Below the pieces are notes generated by a model. That model saw nothing but the letters and a program-made list of their open reading frames with translations, searched no databases and had not been told where the DNA came from. A stretch of 64,000 nt of DNA from Luteococcus japonicus (GTDB taxonomy: Bacteria > Actinomycetota > Actinomycetes > Propionibacteriales > Propionibacteriaceae). Positions 51,368 through 59,504 of the stretch are shown here, one piece after another (the stretch's first letter is position 1; each line of letters opens with the position of its first letter). The position numbers were made by a program, and so were the translations under genes. The DNA lies in contig NZ_RKHG01000001.1 of NCBI RefSeq assembly GCF_003752415.1, positions 1,364,001 through 1,428,000 on the forward strand, written 5' to 3'.

Positions 51368-52000
51368 ATGACCTCGTGGGACTCCGACGGACTCTCCAAG
51401 CATGATGTGCGACGTGAGGTGGTGGCTCGCCGTCAGGCCAGACCCGCCTCCCAGCGGCTCGACGACGACCGTGCCCGTACGGGGCTGCTCCTGGCGGCCC
51501 TGCGCGACGTCGAACCGGCCACCATCTCCTGCTACCTCTCCGTGCCACCGCACGCCTCCCGCCCCGAACCGGGGACCCTGGAGATCGTCACCGCGCTGTG
51601 GACCATGGGCCACCGGGTGCTGGTGCCGGTGCTCTCCCCCACCCCCGAGGGACCGAGACATGAGCCGGCCTGGGCCTTCTTCGAGGGGCCGTCGGAACTC
51701 CGCCCCGGGCTGTGGGGCATCCCCGAACCCACTGGTACGCCTCTGGGTGCCGAAGCCCTGGCCGAGGCGGACCTGGTGCTGTGCTCCGGGCTGGCGGGCA
51801 CCCACGACGGCCGCCGGCTGGGCGTGGGCGGCGGCTGGTACGACCGGGCCCTGGCGCACTGCCGCGAGGACGCCGAGGTGTGGATGCTGCTCAATGACGA
51901 CGAACTGCTCGAGTCACTGCCGACCGAAGCGCATGACCGTCGGGTGGACCGGATCCTGCTGCCCGGTCAACTGCTGACCTGCGTCCACGCGGAGTCCTGA
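51368..52000 (+). CDS. 5-formyltetrahydrofolate cyclo-ligase
   Basis: A 210-residue enzyme that converts 5-formyl-THF to 5,10-methenyl-THF with ATP. SKHDVRREVVARRQARPASQ is the N-terminal ATP region; RLGVGGGWYDRALA is the GxGxGYYDR signature (here GGGWYDR), and the end EAHDRRVDRILLP follows the family. The gene sits opposite glp, as in M. tuberculosis (Rv0992c). ATG with TACGAT six bases before it. Confidence 0.92.
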   Translation: MTSWDSDGLSKHDVRREVVARRQARPASQRLDDDRARTGLLLAALRDVEPATISCYLSVPPHASRPEPGTLEIVTALWTMGHRVLVPVLSPTPEGPRHEPAWAFFEGPSELRPGLWGIPEPTGTPLGAEALAEADLVLCSGLAGTHDGRRLGVGGGWYDRALAHCREDAEVWMLLNDDELLESLPTEAHDRRVDRILLPGQLLTCVHAES

Positions 52001-52120
52001 GCCCGGCCGCCTCGGAACAGCCGGGAGCCGGGGAGCGGGCCCGGCGGTTCACGTCGCGCCGGCTCTTGCACCGGGCGACGGCGGGGGTTCCTGGCGACGC
52101 GCCTGCGGGGTGCCAGGTGC

Positions 52121-53518
52121 TGTCATGTCTCATCACTTCTGGGACTCCCAGATGTCATGACATCTGGGACAGTTTGTAGGCGCGGCTGCGGCGGTCGATG
52201 ACGGGGACCAGCCGGTGGGGTGGTTGGGTGACCGAGACGTATTTGGTGGGTGATGGCCAGGGGATGCTGGCGTGGAGTTCACCGTTGTCGTCGAAGATGT
52301 CGAGCTGGCCGTCGGTTTCGACGAGGTGGACCAGTTGGTGGGCCATGTCAGGGCCGAAACCGATGCTGGTGCCCTTCCACGCGGTGCGCAGGTTCCCGCC
52401 GATAGTGCGGTCCTCGATCCGGTTCTTTGCGGGCTGGGTGGGCTGCCGCAAGGACTGGCTGTAGAGCAGGTCGAGCGGAATCGCTCGGGGCTCGGGTCCG
52501 GCCTTGGAGGCTACTTGCCAGACGGCCATGGGCGTCAGGTGATGCCCCAGGCCTTGGTGTTGGCGTTCGTGGTTGTACCAGTTCCGGTAGCCGTCCAGGG
52601 CCTGGGTGAGGTCCTGCAGGGTGGCCGGTGTGCGGGCATGGAGCCAGCGTTGCAGTGGCTGGTGAGAGCGTTCGACCTTGCCTTGGGTTTGTGGGTGGCT
52701 GACCCGCCCCGAGATCGGCCGGATCCCAAGCCCGGCTAGCCAGACCTCAGTCGCGGACAAGCGTCCGCGTCGGTGCTGGTTGAACGCCGCGCCGTTGTCG
52801 GACAACACGCTCTGAGGCGGGCCGAACGCATCGATCCCGGATTGGAGGGCCTGCCGGGCGCCGGCCGTGGACTCGCCACCTGCCACGGCGATCAGGGCTG
52901 GGCAGAGGCGGGAATGGTCGTCGACGACGTGGTAGATGGTGACCAGCCCGATCTCAGGCAGGTGCCATTCCATGCCGTCGAGTTGCCACAGTTCGTTGGC
53001 CCTGGCTCGTCGGAAGCGACGGTACGAGGCGCGGGGACGTGTGCGGGGTGAGGGCGCTGACAGGCCTTCGCTGCGCAGGATCCAGGCGATCGTGGACCGA
53101 GACGGCAGCGGGTCCGCCTCCCGTTGAAACAGGCGCCACTCGACCGACCACGGGCCACAGTCCTTGCCCTCGGCCACCAGTTCCGCATGGGTCACGCGTA
53201 CCAGGAGACGAGTCCAGTCCGTGTAGATGGTGGCGGGATGCTTGGGCGCCCGTGACTCGGGGACCAACGCCGCGGCCAGCCCGCGTTCGGTGGCCTTGTC
53301 TCGGACTCGGTAGAACGAGGATGTCGAGATCCCCGCCCGTCGGCAGAACTCGCTGACCGAGACCTGCTCCACGTCGGGATCGAACCGGACGATCTGCTCA
53401 CGAACCCGTGGCGACAATGCGCTTCCCATTCCCCCAGCGAACTGCCCCAGATGTCATGACACCCGACCGTCCCAGAAGTCATGACACCCCGGTGTCCCAG
53501 AAGTGTTGCTACATGACA
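52121..53518 (-). mobile_element. IS481-family insertion sequence, complete, with 15-bp target duplication
   Basis: A 1398-bp element. The left end TGTCATGT-N5-CACTTCTGGGAC is repeated inverted at the right end, and further CATGAC/CTGGGAC motifs repeat inside both ends. CGGGGTGCCAGGTGC stands directly outside both ends (52106-52120 and 53519-53533), a 15-bp target duplication. It lies between the cyclo-ligase and fmdB genes and breaks no reading frame. Confidence 0.92.
52155..53429 (-). CDS. IS481-family transposase
   Basis: A 424-residue integrase-fold transposase, intact. The N-terminal HTH (VSEFCRRAGISTSSFYRVRD) is followed by the rve core with D151 in WQLDGMEW, D211 in VLSDNGAAF and E253 in GKVERSHQPLQRW, the DDE triad. 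A C-terminal beta domain ends PVIDRRSRAYKLSQMS. The intact frame and perfect ends suggest a recent, possibly active copy. Confidence 0.95.
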   Translation of the reverse strand: MGSALSPRVREQIVRFDPDVEQVSVSEFCRRAGISTSSFYRVRDKATERGLAAALVPESRAPKHPATIYTDWTRLLVRVTHAELVAEGKDCGPWSVEWRLFQREADPLPSRSTIAWILRSEGLSAPSPRTRPRASYRRFRRARANELWQLDGMEWHLPEIGLVTIYHVVDDHSRLCPALIAVAGGESTAGARQALQSGIDAFGPPQSVLSDNGAAFNQHRRGRLSATEVWLAGLGIRPISGRVSHPQTQGKVERSHQPLQRWLHARTPATLQDLTQALDGYRNWYNHERQHQGLGHHLTPMAVWQVASKAGPEPRAIPLDLLYSQSLRQPTQPAKNRIEDRTIGGNLRTAWKGTSIGFGPDMAHQLVHLVETDGQLDIFDDNGELHASIPWPSPTKYVSVTQPPHRLVPVIDRRSRAYKLSQMS

Positions 53519-53689
53519 CGGGGTGCCAGGTGCAGAAGGCGGCGCAACGTGCAGGTTGGGGCGCAGCGTCGCGTCGCCTGCTGGAGGATCCCCACGCGAT
53601 TACCGGGGTCGTGGTCCACGTCGATAGAATCGCCCGGTTGCCGGAGCCCGCGCCACACCGCCCGCCCGGCCTGCCGATTGAAGGGGACC

Positions 53690-53995
53690 ATGCCTACCTA
53701 CCAGTACCGATGCACCGAGTGCGGCGTCGAACTCGAGCGCGTCCAGAAGTTCAGCGACCCTGCCCTGACCCACTGCGAAGACTGCGGCGGTGCCCTGCGC
53801 AAGGTCTTCAACGCCGTGGGCGTTGTCTTCAAGGGCTCGGGTTTCTACGCCACGGACAACCGCACCAAGGGTTCCTCCAGCGCGGCCACCCCGGCGAGCT
53901 CCGGCACGTCCTCCAGCACCGATTCGTCGAGCTCGTCGAAGAGCGATTCCAAGCCGGCCAGCACCACGAGCAGCACCACGACGCCTGCCCCCTGA
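53690..53995 (+). CDS. FmdB-family zinc-ribbon protein
   Basis: A 101-residue protein. The N-terminal 45 residues are the CxxC zinc ribbon typical of FmdB (MPTYQYRCTECGVELE, then HCEDCGGALRKVF), followed by GSGFYATDNR and a long Ser/Thr-rich low-complexity tail. Function is unknown although the family is common next to mscL and the cyclo-ligase in actinobacteria. A TAGAAT -10-like box at about 53624 precedes it by 60 bases, and AAGGGG is six bases before the ATG. Confidence 0.9.
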   Translation: MPTYQYRCTECGVELERVQKFSDPALTHCEDCGGALRKVFNAVGVVFKGSGFYATDNRTKGSSSAATPASSGTSSSTDSSSSSKSDSKPASTTSSTTTPAP

Positions 53996-54015
53996 CCCTC
54001 GGCACGCTCGGGGAG
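53996..54015. repeat. REP-like motif (copy 3)
   Basis: CCCTCGGCACGCTCGGGGAG directly follows the fmdB stop. The core is shared with 14875-14890 and 22671-22690. Confidence 0.45.
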
Positions 54016-54038
54016 CGGGTGTCGACGACTGCCAAGGT

Positions 54039-54087
54039 TGTCCACAGTTCGCCCTTCTCGGTGCAGGAATCCCCAACTGTGGATGAC
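54039..54087. promoter_or_regulatory. Inverted pair of DnaA-box-like sequences
   Basis: TTGTCCACA at 54039-54047 equals the consensus DnaA box of high-GC actinobacteria. On the other strand, 54079-54087 reads TCATCCACA. Together they form an inverted repeat (TCCACAGTT and AACTGTGGA) with 25 bp between, in front of the SAF-domain gene. Confidence 0.35.
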
Positions 54088-54123
54088 TGACACGAAAACG
54101 GGCCCGACGCACACACTGCAGGT

Positions 54124-54744
54124 GTGAGCATCTCCCACCAGTTGACCCAGTTGCGCCGGGCAGCCCGTTGGCATCGTCGCGGACTGGCCGCCCTGGCCGC
54201 GGCCATGGCAACCCTGGCCATCCTCGCCGCGCTGCGCCCCGCCCCACCGGTGACGGCCAGCGTCGTCGTGGCCGTCAAGGATCTTCCCGCCGGACACCGG
54301 CTGAGCGGCACCGACCTGGAGCTGAGCCATTTGCCTGCCGAGCTCTTACCACGACACGCCGTCACAAACCCCGATATCGCCATTGGCGAAACCCTCGCCG
54401 CGCCCATCACGCGTCGCAGCGTCCTGACCCGAGCCTCGACGGTCTCGGTGGCCCTGACTCCAGGTGCGGGAGAACTCCTGGTGCCGGTCCGGATCGCCGA
54501 TGGCTCGGTGCTGGGCCTGGTGCACGTCGGTGACCGCGTGACCCTGGTGACAGCGTCGGCGGAATCCCAGGTGATCACCCTTGCCAGCCGGGTGCGCGTC
54601 GCCGCCGTCCCGCAGCAGGAGGAGACGGGCAGCCTGTCCGCGAGCACGGACCGCGCCATGCTGGTGGTCGCCGCGGACCGCGCCACCGCCGAACGCCTGG
54701 CGGCCCATGCCACCGCCGACGGGATCGGAATCGCCCTGGGGTGA
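54124..54744 (+). CDS. SAF-domain protein, CpaB/RcpC type
   Basis: A 206-residue protein with one N-terminal transmembrane helix (about residues 20-37, LAALAAAMATLAILAALRP) and a SAF domain (VVVAVKDLPAGHRLSGTDLE, then GETLAAPITRRSVLT), the layout of CpaB/RcpC, which assemble Flp/tight-adherence pili. The usual cpaF-tadBC genes are not adjacent; in actinobacteria single CpaB genes beside fmdB and mscL are common. GTG start at 54124. Extracytoplasmic C-terminus predicted. Confidence 0.82.
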   Translation: MSISHQLTQLRRAARWHRRGLAALAAAMATLAILAALRPAPPVTASVVVAVKDLPAGHRLSGTDLELSHLPAELLPRHAVTNPDIAIGETLAAPITRRSVLTRASTVSVALTPGAGELLVPVRIADGSVLGLVHVGDRVTLVTASAESQVITLASRVRVAAVPQQEETGSLSASTDRAMLVVAADRATAERLAAHATADGIGIALG

Positions 54745-54904
54745 CCGGATTCTCAGCGGCCTGCCAGAAAAGCCCGCGTGTTTGGCCCGAAAAGCCCGCC
54801 ATTCACTTCAACGACACTTGCACTTTCAAAGTTCCCGTAGTCTTGATGTCGTAACAGTTTGCGGGCCCGTCCAGGGTCTCCTGTTGTGTTGAAAGGAGCA
54901 ACCC

Positions 54905-55267
54905 ATGAAGGGTTTCAAGGATTTCGTACTGCGCGGCAACCTCATTGAGATGGCCGTCGCCTTCATCATCGGCGGCGCATTCGCCACCGTCGTCACCGCC
55001 TTCACCAAGGTGGTCATGGAAATGCTGGCCAAGGCCGGCGGCGCCCCCAACTTCGACGACTGGAAGATCTTCGGCCTGACCACCGTCGGCCCCTTCCTGA
55101 CCGCCCTGATCGCCTTCCTGATCCTGGCCTTCATCGTCTACTTCTTCATCGTGAAGCCCTACGAGGCCGCCAAGAACCGCTTCATGAAGCCGGCTGAGGA
55201 TGGCGACACCCCGGAGAGCCTGCTCGCCGAGATCCGCGACCTGATGGCCGCCGAGAAGCGCGCCTGA
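54905..55267 (+). CDS. mscL: Large-conductance mechanosensitive channel
   Basis: A 120-residue MscL that opens under membrane tension to release solutes. MKGFKDFVLRGNLIEMAVAF is the amphipathic N-helix plus TM1 start, FIIGGAFATVVTAFTKVV the pore helix, and TM2 lies at about residues 65-88. The C-terminal helix (DTPESLLAEIRDLMA) is complete. AAAGGAG nine bases before ATG. A leader of about 60-70 nt with a TAGTCT -10-like box near 54836 is likely. Confidence 0.96.
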   Translation: MKGFKDFVLRGNLIEMAVAFIIGGAFATVVTAFTKVVMEMLAKAGGAPNFDDWKIFGLTTVGPFLTALIAFLILAFIVYFFIVKPYEAAKNRFMKPAEDGDTPESLLAEIRDLMAAEKRA

Positions 55268-55293
55268 TCCTCAGGACCAGTCCCACGCACCAA

Positions 55294-55328
55294 GGAACCC
55301 CCGCCGCCCGCTGGGCGACGGGGGTTCT
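55294..55328 (+). terminator. Terminator after mscL
   Basis: A 16-bp stem with one mismatch (55294-55309 with 55313-55328, core GAACCCCCG and CGGGGGTTC) ends in TTCTTG, 27 bp after the mscL stop and before the convergent gene's stop. Confidence 0.85.
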
Positions 55329-55348
55329 TGCATGTCCGCGAGCAGCTG

Positions 55349-56067
55349 CTACCAGCCCCAGGCCAGGACGTGACGGCCGGCCGGGGCGTCGTGCTGGATC
55401 CGCTGCACCTCCGCGGTGGGAGACAGCTCCTGCGTCGAGGACGCTTCCTGGTCTCCGGGTGCGATGTGTGAGTGACGCACCCAGGCGGGCAATTGCTGCT
55501 CGAAGGCCACTTCCTGGATCAGCTGGTGGGTACCGTCCGGCCGTGGCGTCACCAGCTCGCAGCCGGCCTGCGCCGTGCGAGACACCTCGGTGATCACCAA
55601 CTGCTGGTGCAGGATGGCGAACTCCCCCGGCGCCAGAGCCGCGTCCAGGCCGGTGCAGGTGAGCAGGATGCGCGGGGCCCCGGGCGAGGCCGGCTCCAAC
55701 TCCACCACCTCGGGACGGGGAATGTCCGCCAGCTCGACGAGCTCCCACTGCGCCTCGCGTGGCACCTCGTGCACGATCACCAGGCGGTCCACCCCGGCAC
55801 GCTCGGCCCGCACCAGCTGGAAGACCCGTCGGGCCAACCGCCCGGGCGCCACCACCAGGCGGTCGCGCAGCACCTGCACGGCCACGTCGCGTTCCAGTCC
55901 GACGCCCAGGCTGGCCAGGGCGGGCTGGATGCCGGGATGCTCCGGTAGCACCGCCAGGGGATCCCAGCCGCTGGGGCTCACCGTCGCCAGCACCCCGGTG
56001 AGCCAGCCGCGTCGGTGAAGACCTGGGCGAAACGCTCGCCGCTCTCCTGGTGGTCAACGGAGCCCAT
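55349..56067 (-). pseudogene. Unknown gene with an apparent one-base frameshift
   Basis: The upstream frame starts with ATG 56067, two bases after the stop of the previous gene (TGACCATG), reads GSVDHQESGERFAQVFTDAA and stops at about 55980. A second frame, from about 56006 to 55349, reads LTGVLATVSPSGWDPLAVLP and continues for about 215 residues to HVLAWGW. One base added or lost near 56005 would join them into a protein of about 238 residues. If real, the second part could start at GTG 55993. No family recognised; acidic and without membrane segments. Confidence 0.55.
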
Positions 56068-56069
56068 GG

Positions 56070-56441
56070 TCAGCCCACATTTCCGTGGTGCGGGGGCCGG
56101 TCCGCCAGCAAGCGCTGCTCCGCCGGCCCGATCACCTTGGGCCCGACGTGGCGGGTACGCATCAGTCCATCGGTGCCGGTCAGACGCCGCACCTCCTTCA
56201 GGACTGCCGTGAAGCGGGCGAAACCCACCTGCGCCAGCACCTCGCGCGGCACCTCGAAGGGCCACGGCTGCTCGTCGGCCTGGCGCTGCAGGCGCAGCCC
56301 CACCAGCCTCGGGGCGTCCCAGCCCAGGTCGGCCAGCCGGGCCACCACCTCGTCGGGGGTGGCGGCCCCACCGGCCATGACCGCCGGGCGCTCACCGGTC
56401 AGGGCGAGCGCCACGGCGGCCAGCAGTCCGTCGTCGCTCAC
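56070..56441 (-). CDS. Small protein of unknown function
   Basis: A 123-residue protein beginning SDDGLLAAVALALTGERPAV and containing TPDEVVARLADLGWDAPRLV and EVRRLTGTDGLMRTRHVGPK. It has no cysteine cluster or membrane segment that I can assign. The GTG start overlaps the galU stop by four bases (GTGA) and its own stop is two bases before the next start, so it belongs to a galU operon. I do not recognise it. Confidence 0.65.
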   Translation of the reverse strand: MSDDGLLAAVALALTGERPAVMAGGAATPDEVVARLADLGWDAPRLVGLRLQRQADEQPWPFEVPREVLAQVGFARFTAVLKEVRRLTGTDGLMRTRHVGPKVIGPAEQRLLADRPPHHGNVG

Positions 56442-57826
56442 GCGTCGAGGTCCACGACGCCGTCCAGGACGGTCCCGTCGGCAATGGTGGCCGGTGCCTT
56501 CGCGTTCACGGTCACGTCGCCGACGACGCTCACGTCCCGGCCGAAGCTGACCTCACCATTGACGGTGAGCGAGCTGGCCTGCCGCAGCGACGGGGCCTCG
56601 GGGATGAGCCGGCTGAAGTCCTGCACCAGCTTGTAGGGCTTGTCCAGCTTGATCGCCGGCGTCGTGGCCTGGGCCACCAGGTGCCCCTGGTCATCCAGCT
56701 CGTACAGGTCGGAGCGCAGCAGCAGCAGCTCATTGGTGGTCTTGACCGGCAGGAAGCGGTCGCGGCCCACGCAGATGGCCGTCGCCCCACCGAAGACCTC
56801 GATGGCGGCACCCATCGCACTCTCGATCTGGATCACCTTCGGCGACGACGCGTCGGCCGGGTCCACGGTCTTCTCATTGCGGATCAGCGGCAGGCCCAGC
56901 ACACCGCGGCGCTCGACGAGGGTGTCGCGCACCACCTGCAGGTCCAGCCACAGGTTGTTGGTGTGGAAGAAGGGGTGACGGTGCTCGTCGGTGAAGAAGT
57001 CCATCTCCTCCTCGGCGCACTGTGCGGTGTCACGCAGCACCAGCTGGCCGTCGGCCTTGCGGATGGCCAGGTGGCCACCCTTGCGGTCGTTGACGGTGCG
57101 CACGCACAGCTCCGCGGCATAGGGTGCGCCGGAGGCGGCGAACCAGCCGGCGACGCGGGCATCCGGGGCGGCGCCCAGGTTGTCGCCATTGCTCACCGAC
57201 GCGTAGCGGAAACCCTGCTCCAGCAGCTTGTCCAGCACACCGGAACCCAGCAGGGCCGTGTACAGGTCCCCATGACCGGGCGGGCACCACTCCAGCGTCG
57301 GGTCGGCCGGCCACTCGGCAGGCGTCAGGTCATCGGCCAGCAGCTTCGGCTCCTGGTTCTGGACGAAGTCCAACGGCAGGCCCTCGACGGCCAGCTCCGG
57401 GTACTTCTCCAGTGCCGCCAGGGTGTCCTCCTGGGTGCGGAAGGAGTTCATCAGGAGCAGGGGCACCCGGGCGCCGTGGTGCTCGCGGGCGGCCAGCACC
57501 TGCTGGACGATGATGTCCAGGAAGGTCTTCCCGTCGCGCACCTCCAGCAGGTTCTTGGCCTTGTCCAGGCCCATCGACGTGCCCAGGCCGCCGTTGAGCT
57601 TGATGATGGCGGTGCGGGACATGGCCTCACGGGCCGCTTCCTCACTGATCTCGACGTCGTCGAGCATCGGCGGAGCCGTCAGCGGCTCGATCGTGTCCTC
57701 CCGGATCAGGCCTGTCGCGCCCGATTCCAACTGCCGGTAGTAGTGGCTGAACACCTCGATGGCGGCGTCGCTGACCCCCGAGGCGCGCATCTTGTCCGTG
57801 GCTTGTGCAAGACCGTTGTCGCTCAT
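56438..57826 (-). CDS. galU: UTP--glucose-1-phosphate uridylyltransferase, eukaryotic-type UGPase
   Basis: A 462-residue UDPGP-family enzyme making UDP-glucose. KLNGGLGTSMGLDKAKNLLE is the nucleotide-binding loop of UGP2-type enzymes, not the GalU of E. coli; LLMNSFRTQEDTL, FVQNQEPKLL, CPPGHGDLYTALL and KTTNELLLLRSDLYEL are further family blocks. The final 40 residues form left-handed beta-helix hexapeptides. The gene lies beside glp, as in M. tuberculosis. ATG with TAGGAT seven bases before it. Confidence 0.93.
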   Translation of the reverse strand: MSDNGLAQATDKMRASGVSDAAIEVFSHYYRQLESGATGLIREDTIEPLTAPPMLDDVEISEEAAREAMSRTAIIKLNGGLGTSMGLDKAKNLLEVRDGKTFLDIIVQQVLAAREHHGARVPLLLMNSFRTQEDTLAALEKYPELAVEGLPLDFVQNQEPKLLADDLTPAEWPADPTLEWCPPGHGDLYTALLGSGVLDKLLEQGFRYASVSNGDNLGAAPDARVAGWFAASGAPYAAELCVRTVNDRKGGHLAIRKADGQLVLRDTAQCAEEEMDFFTDEHRHPFFHTNNLWLDLQVVRDTLVERRGVLGLPLIRNEKTVDPADASSPKVIQIESAMGAAIEVFGGATAICVGRDRFLPVKTTNELLLLRSDLYELDDQGHLVAQATTPAIKLDKPYKLVQDFSRLIPEAPSLRQASSLTVNGEVSFGRDVSVVGDVTVNAKAPATIADGTVLDGVVDLDA

Positions 57827-57898
57827 GAACCCGATCCTAGAGGGGAGCGGCTGGGCACTGGCGCTCGGAACCCCCGGCAATTGGCTGTGAGGATGAGG

Positions 57899-57972
57899 GA
57901 AGGCGATGCCGCGCGCAGGGCCGAAGCCGTCTACCCACCCCCAGGAGACATGCGACGCTCGGCATCGCCTTC
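57899..57972. repeat. Long-loop inverted repeat upstream of galU
   Basis: GAAGGCGATGCCG at 57899-57911 and its exact complement at 57960-57972 form a 13-bp stem around a 48-nt loop. It lies in the 248-bp gap between galU and tRNA-Arg; the rest of the gap shows nothing else recognisable. Confidence 0.6.
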
Positions 57973-58074
57973 ACCTGAAGAGTACGGGGCCACGGGCCTG
58001 AGCCGGGCATGGAAAGCAGCTGGTCAGCGGCACCTTCAGCCCCTCATCAGCCCCCTCGTGGGGAGCTGGGCTGC

Positions 58075-58150
58075 TGGCGACCCTGGGAGGATTCGAACCT
58101 CCGACACACGGTTTAGGAAACCGTTGCTCTATCCCCTGAGCTACAGGGCC
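58075..58150 (-). tRNA. tRNA-Arg (anticodon CCU)
   Basis: A 76-nt cloverleaf on the minus strand with encoded CCA. The acceptor stem is GGCCCTG/CAGGGTC with one G-T pair, the D loop has GGGGATA and the anticodon stem-loop is ACGGT-TTCCTAA-ACCGT, giving CCU for the rare arginine codon AGG. The T loop is TTCGAAT. Confidence 0.95.
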
Positions 58151-58216
58151 AGCGCACCGGCTCGTAGCCGGCGCTCGTAGAAGAATACGGCATCTGCCGT
58201 GACCGAAGCACACGGA

Positions 58217-58258
58217 GGGGCCGAGCCGTCGGTGCGTTCGGCACCGCGGCTCGGCCCC
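58217..58258 (-). terminator. Terminator after trxA
   Basis: A long nested hairpin: GGGGCCGAGCC pairs with GGCTCGGCCCC, enclosing GGTGC and GCACC around a GTTCG loop. It begins 20 bp after the trxA stop. Confidence 0.75.
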
Positions 58259-58277
58259 TTGAGCATGCGTGTGTGGC

Positions 58278-58640
58278 TCAGGCCTGCTGCTTGGCGGCCT
58301 CGGCCTTGAGCGAGTCCATGTCCAGGCCCTTGATCTGCTCGATCAGCTTGTCCAGCTGCGAACCGTTCAGCAGGCCGGACTGGCGGAAGACCAACATCCC
58401 CTGACGGAAGGCCATGATCGTCGGGATCGAGGTGATCTCCAGCCCGGCGGCCAGGTCACGCTCGGCCTCGGTGTCCACCTTGGCGAAGGTGACGTCGTCG
58501 TGACGGCCGGAGGCCTCGTCGTAGATGGGCGCGAAGCGCATGCACGGGCCGCACCAGGAGGCCCAGAAGTCGATCAGGACGATCTCGTTGTCGTTGATGG
58601 TGCTGGCGAAGGTGTCCTTGTCCAGGGCGACGGGAGCCAT
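58278..58640 (-). CDS. trxA: Thioredoxin
   Basis: A 120-residue thioredoxin. LIDFWASWCGPCMRFAPIYD contains the redox pair C30-C33, and the cis-Pro loop is ITSIPTIMAF. A 12-residue helical tail extends past the core. Cytoplasmic disulfide reduction. GGAAGAGGA lies seven bases before the ATG. Monocistronic, with its own terminator. Confidence 0.95.
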   Translation of the reverse strand: MAPVALDKDTFASTINDNEIVLIDFWASWCGPCMRFAPIYDEASGRHDDVTFAKVDTEAERDLAAGLEITSIPTIMAFRQGMLVFRQSGLLNGSQLDKLIEQIKGLDMDSLKAEAAKQQA

Positions 58641-58741
58641 CGTGTCCTCTTCCTTGTTCGGTAAAGCCTGAGCTGTGAAGTCTTCGACGCTCGGCGAGCG
58701 CCTGTCATGGTCTCAACGAACCGGGGCGGTGCGCTATTCCC

Positions 58742-59494
58742 TCACTTGATGGCCACGACGCGACGCAGGGGGATCGGCACCCGGATCCCGTCGTGCTCGG
58801 CGGCCTGCTGGGTCAGCCAGTCGGAGGCCGCCTGCAGCCGCTTTGGCGAGGTGGTGGGCAGATAGAGCCCGCTCAGCAGCAGGTCCGCGTCCTCGCGGTC
58901 CTCGACGGTGAAGTGGTAGCGCTCACGAGCATCCTCGGCCTTGCGCAGGCCGTGCTGCTCCAGCAGCTTGCCGACGGCCAGTTCCACCGTGGCGGGAAAA
59001 CGTGGCGTTCCCAGCAGCACCTGGGTCAGCCGGGCCGCGGTGCGCATGTCGCGGGCATTCAGGGGGCGGATGGTGGGCACCAGGCCGACGAAGACCCCGC
59101 CGGGACGCAGCACCCGGGAGACCTCGTCGAGCAGGCCGGAGGTGGGATGGATCTGTGCCAGACCCAAGGTGCTGACCACCGCGTCGAAGGAGCCGTCGGC
59201 GAAGGGCATCGCCAGCGCGTCGCAACGCACGAAGGGCCCCGGGCCGTGGGCTGCGGCCAGTTCTGCGGCATTGCGGTCCAGCCCGATCACGGTGCGCCCC
59301 TCGGCTGCCAGTTCCCGGCCCATTGCACCGGCGCCGCAGCGCACGTCGAGCACGCGCGTGGCGGTCTGGCTGACACCGCGCGCGAGCCAGCGATAGGGGG
59401 TGTGGTTCCCGGAGGTGCAGCGGGAAAGGACGGCGTCGGCTATGCCGGGCCGCCGGGTGTGGAAGTCCGTGAGATAGCCACTCCAGTCGTCCAT
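58742..59494 (-). CDS. Class I SAM-dependent methyltransferase
   Basis: A 250-residue methyltransferase of the ubiE-like (Methyltransf_11) group. RVLDVRCGAGAMGRELAAEG is motif I (Arg in place of the usual Gly), DRNAAELAAAH motif II, DGSFDAVVSTLGLAQIH motif III and EVSRVLRPGGVFVGLVP the following block. Substrate unknown. ATG 59494 with TAGTGT seven bases upstream (leaderless). Ten bases downstream of the neighbouring unknown gene's stop. Confidence 0.88.
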   Translation of the reverse strand: MDDWSGYLTDFHTRRPGIADAVLSRCTSGNHTPYRWLARGVSQTATRVLDVRCGAGAMGRELAAEGRTVIGLDRNAAELAAAHGPGPFVRCDALAMPFADGSFDAVVSTLGLAQIHPTSGLLDEVSRVLRPGGVFVGLVPTIRPLNARDMRTAARLTQVLLGTPRFPATVELAVGKLLEQHGLRKAEDARERYHFTVEDREDADLLLSGLYLPTTSPKRLQAASDWLTQQAAEHDGIRVPIPLRRVVAIK

Positions 59495-59504
59495 GGGGAC
59501 CACA

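Noticed and set aside
54818-54841. TTGCAC and TAGTCT as a promoter pair for mscL
   Set aside because: The spacing is about 14 bases, shorter than the usual 16-19, so only the -10-like box is mentioned.
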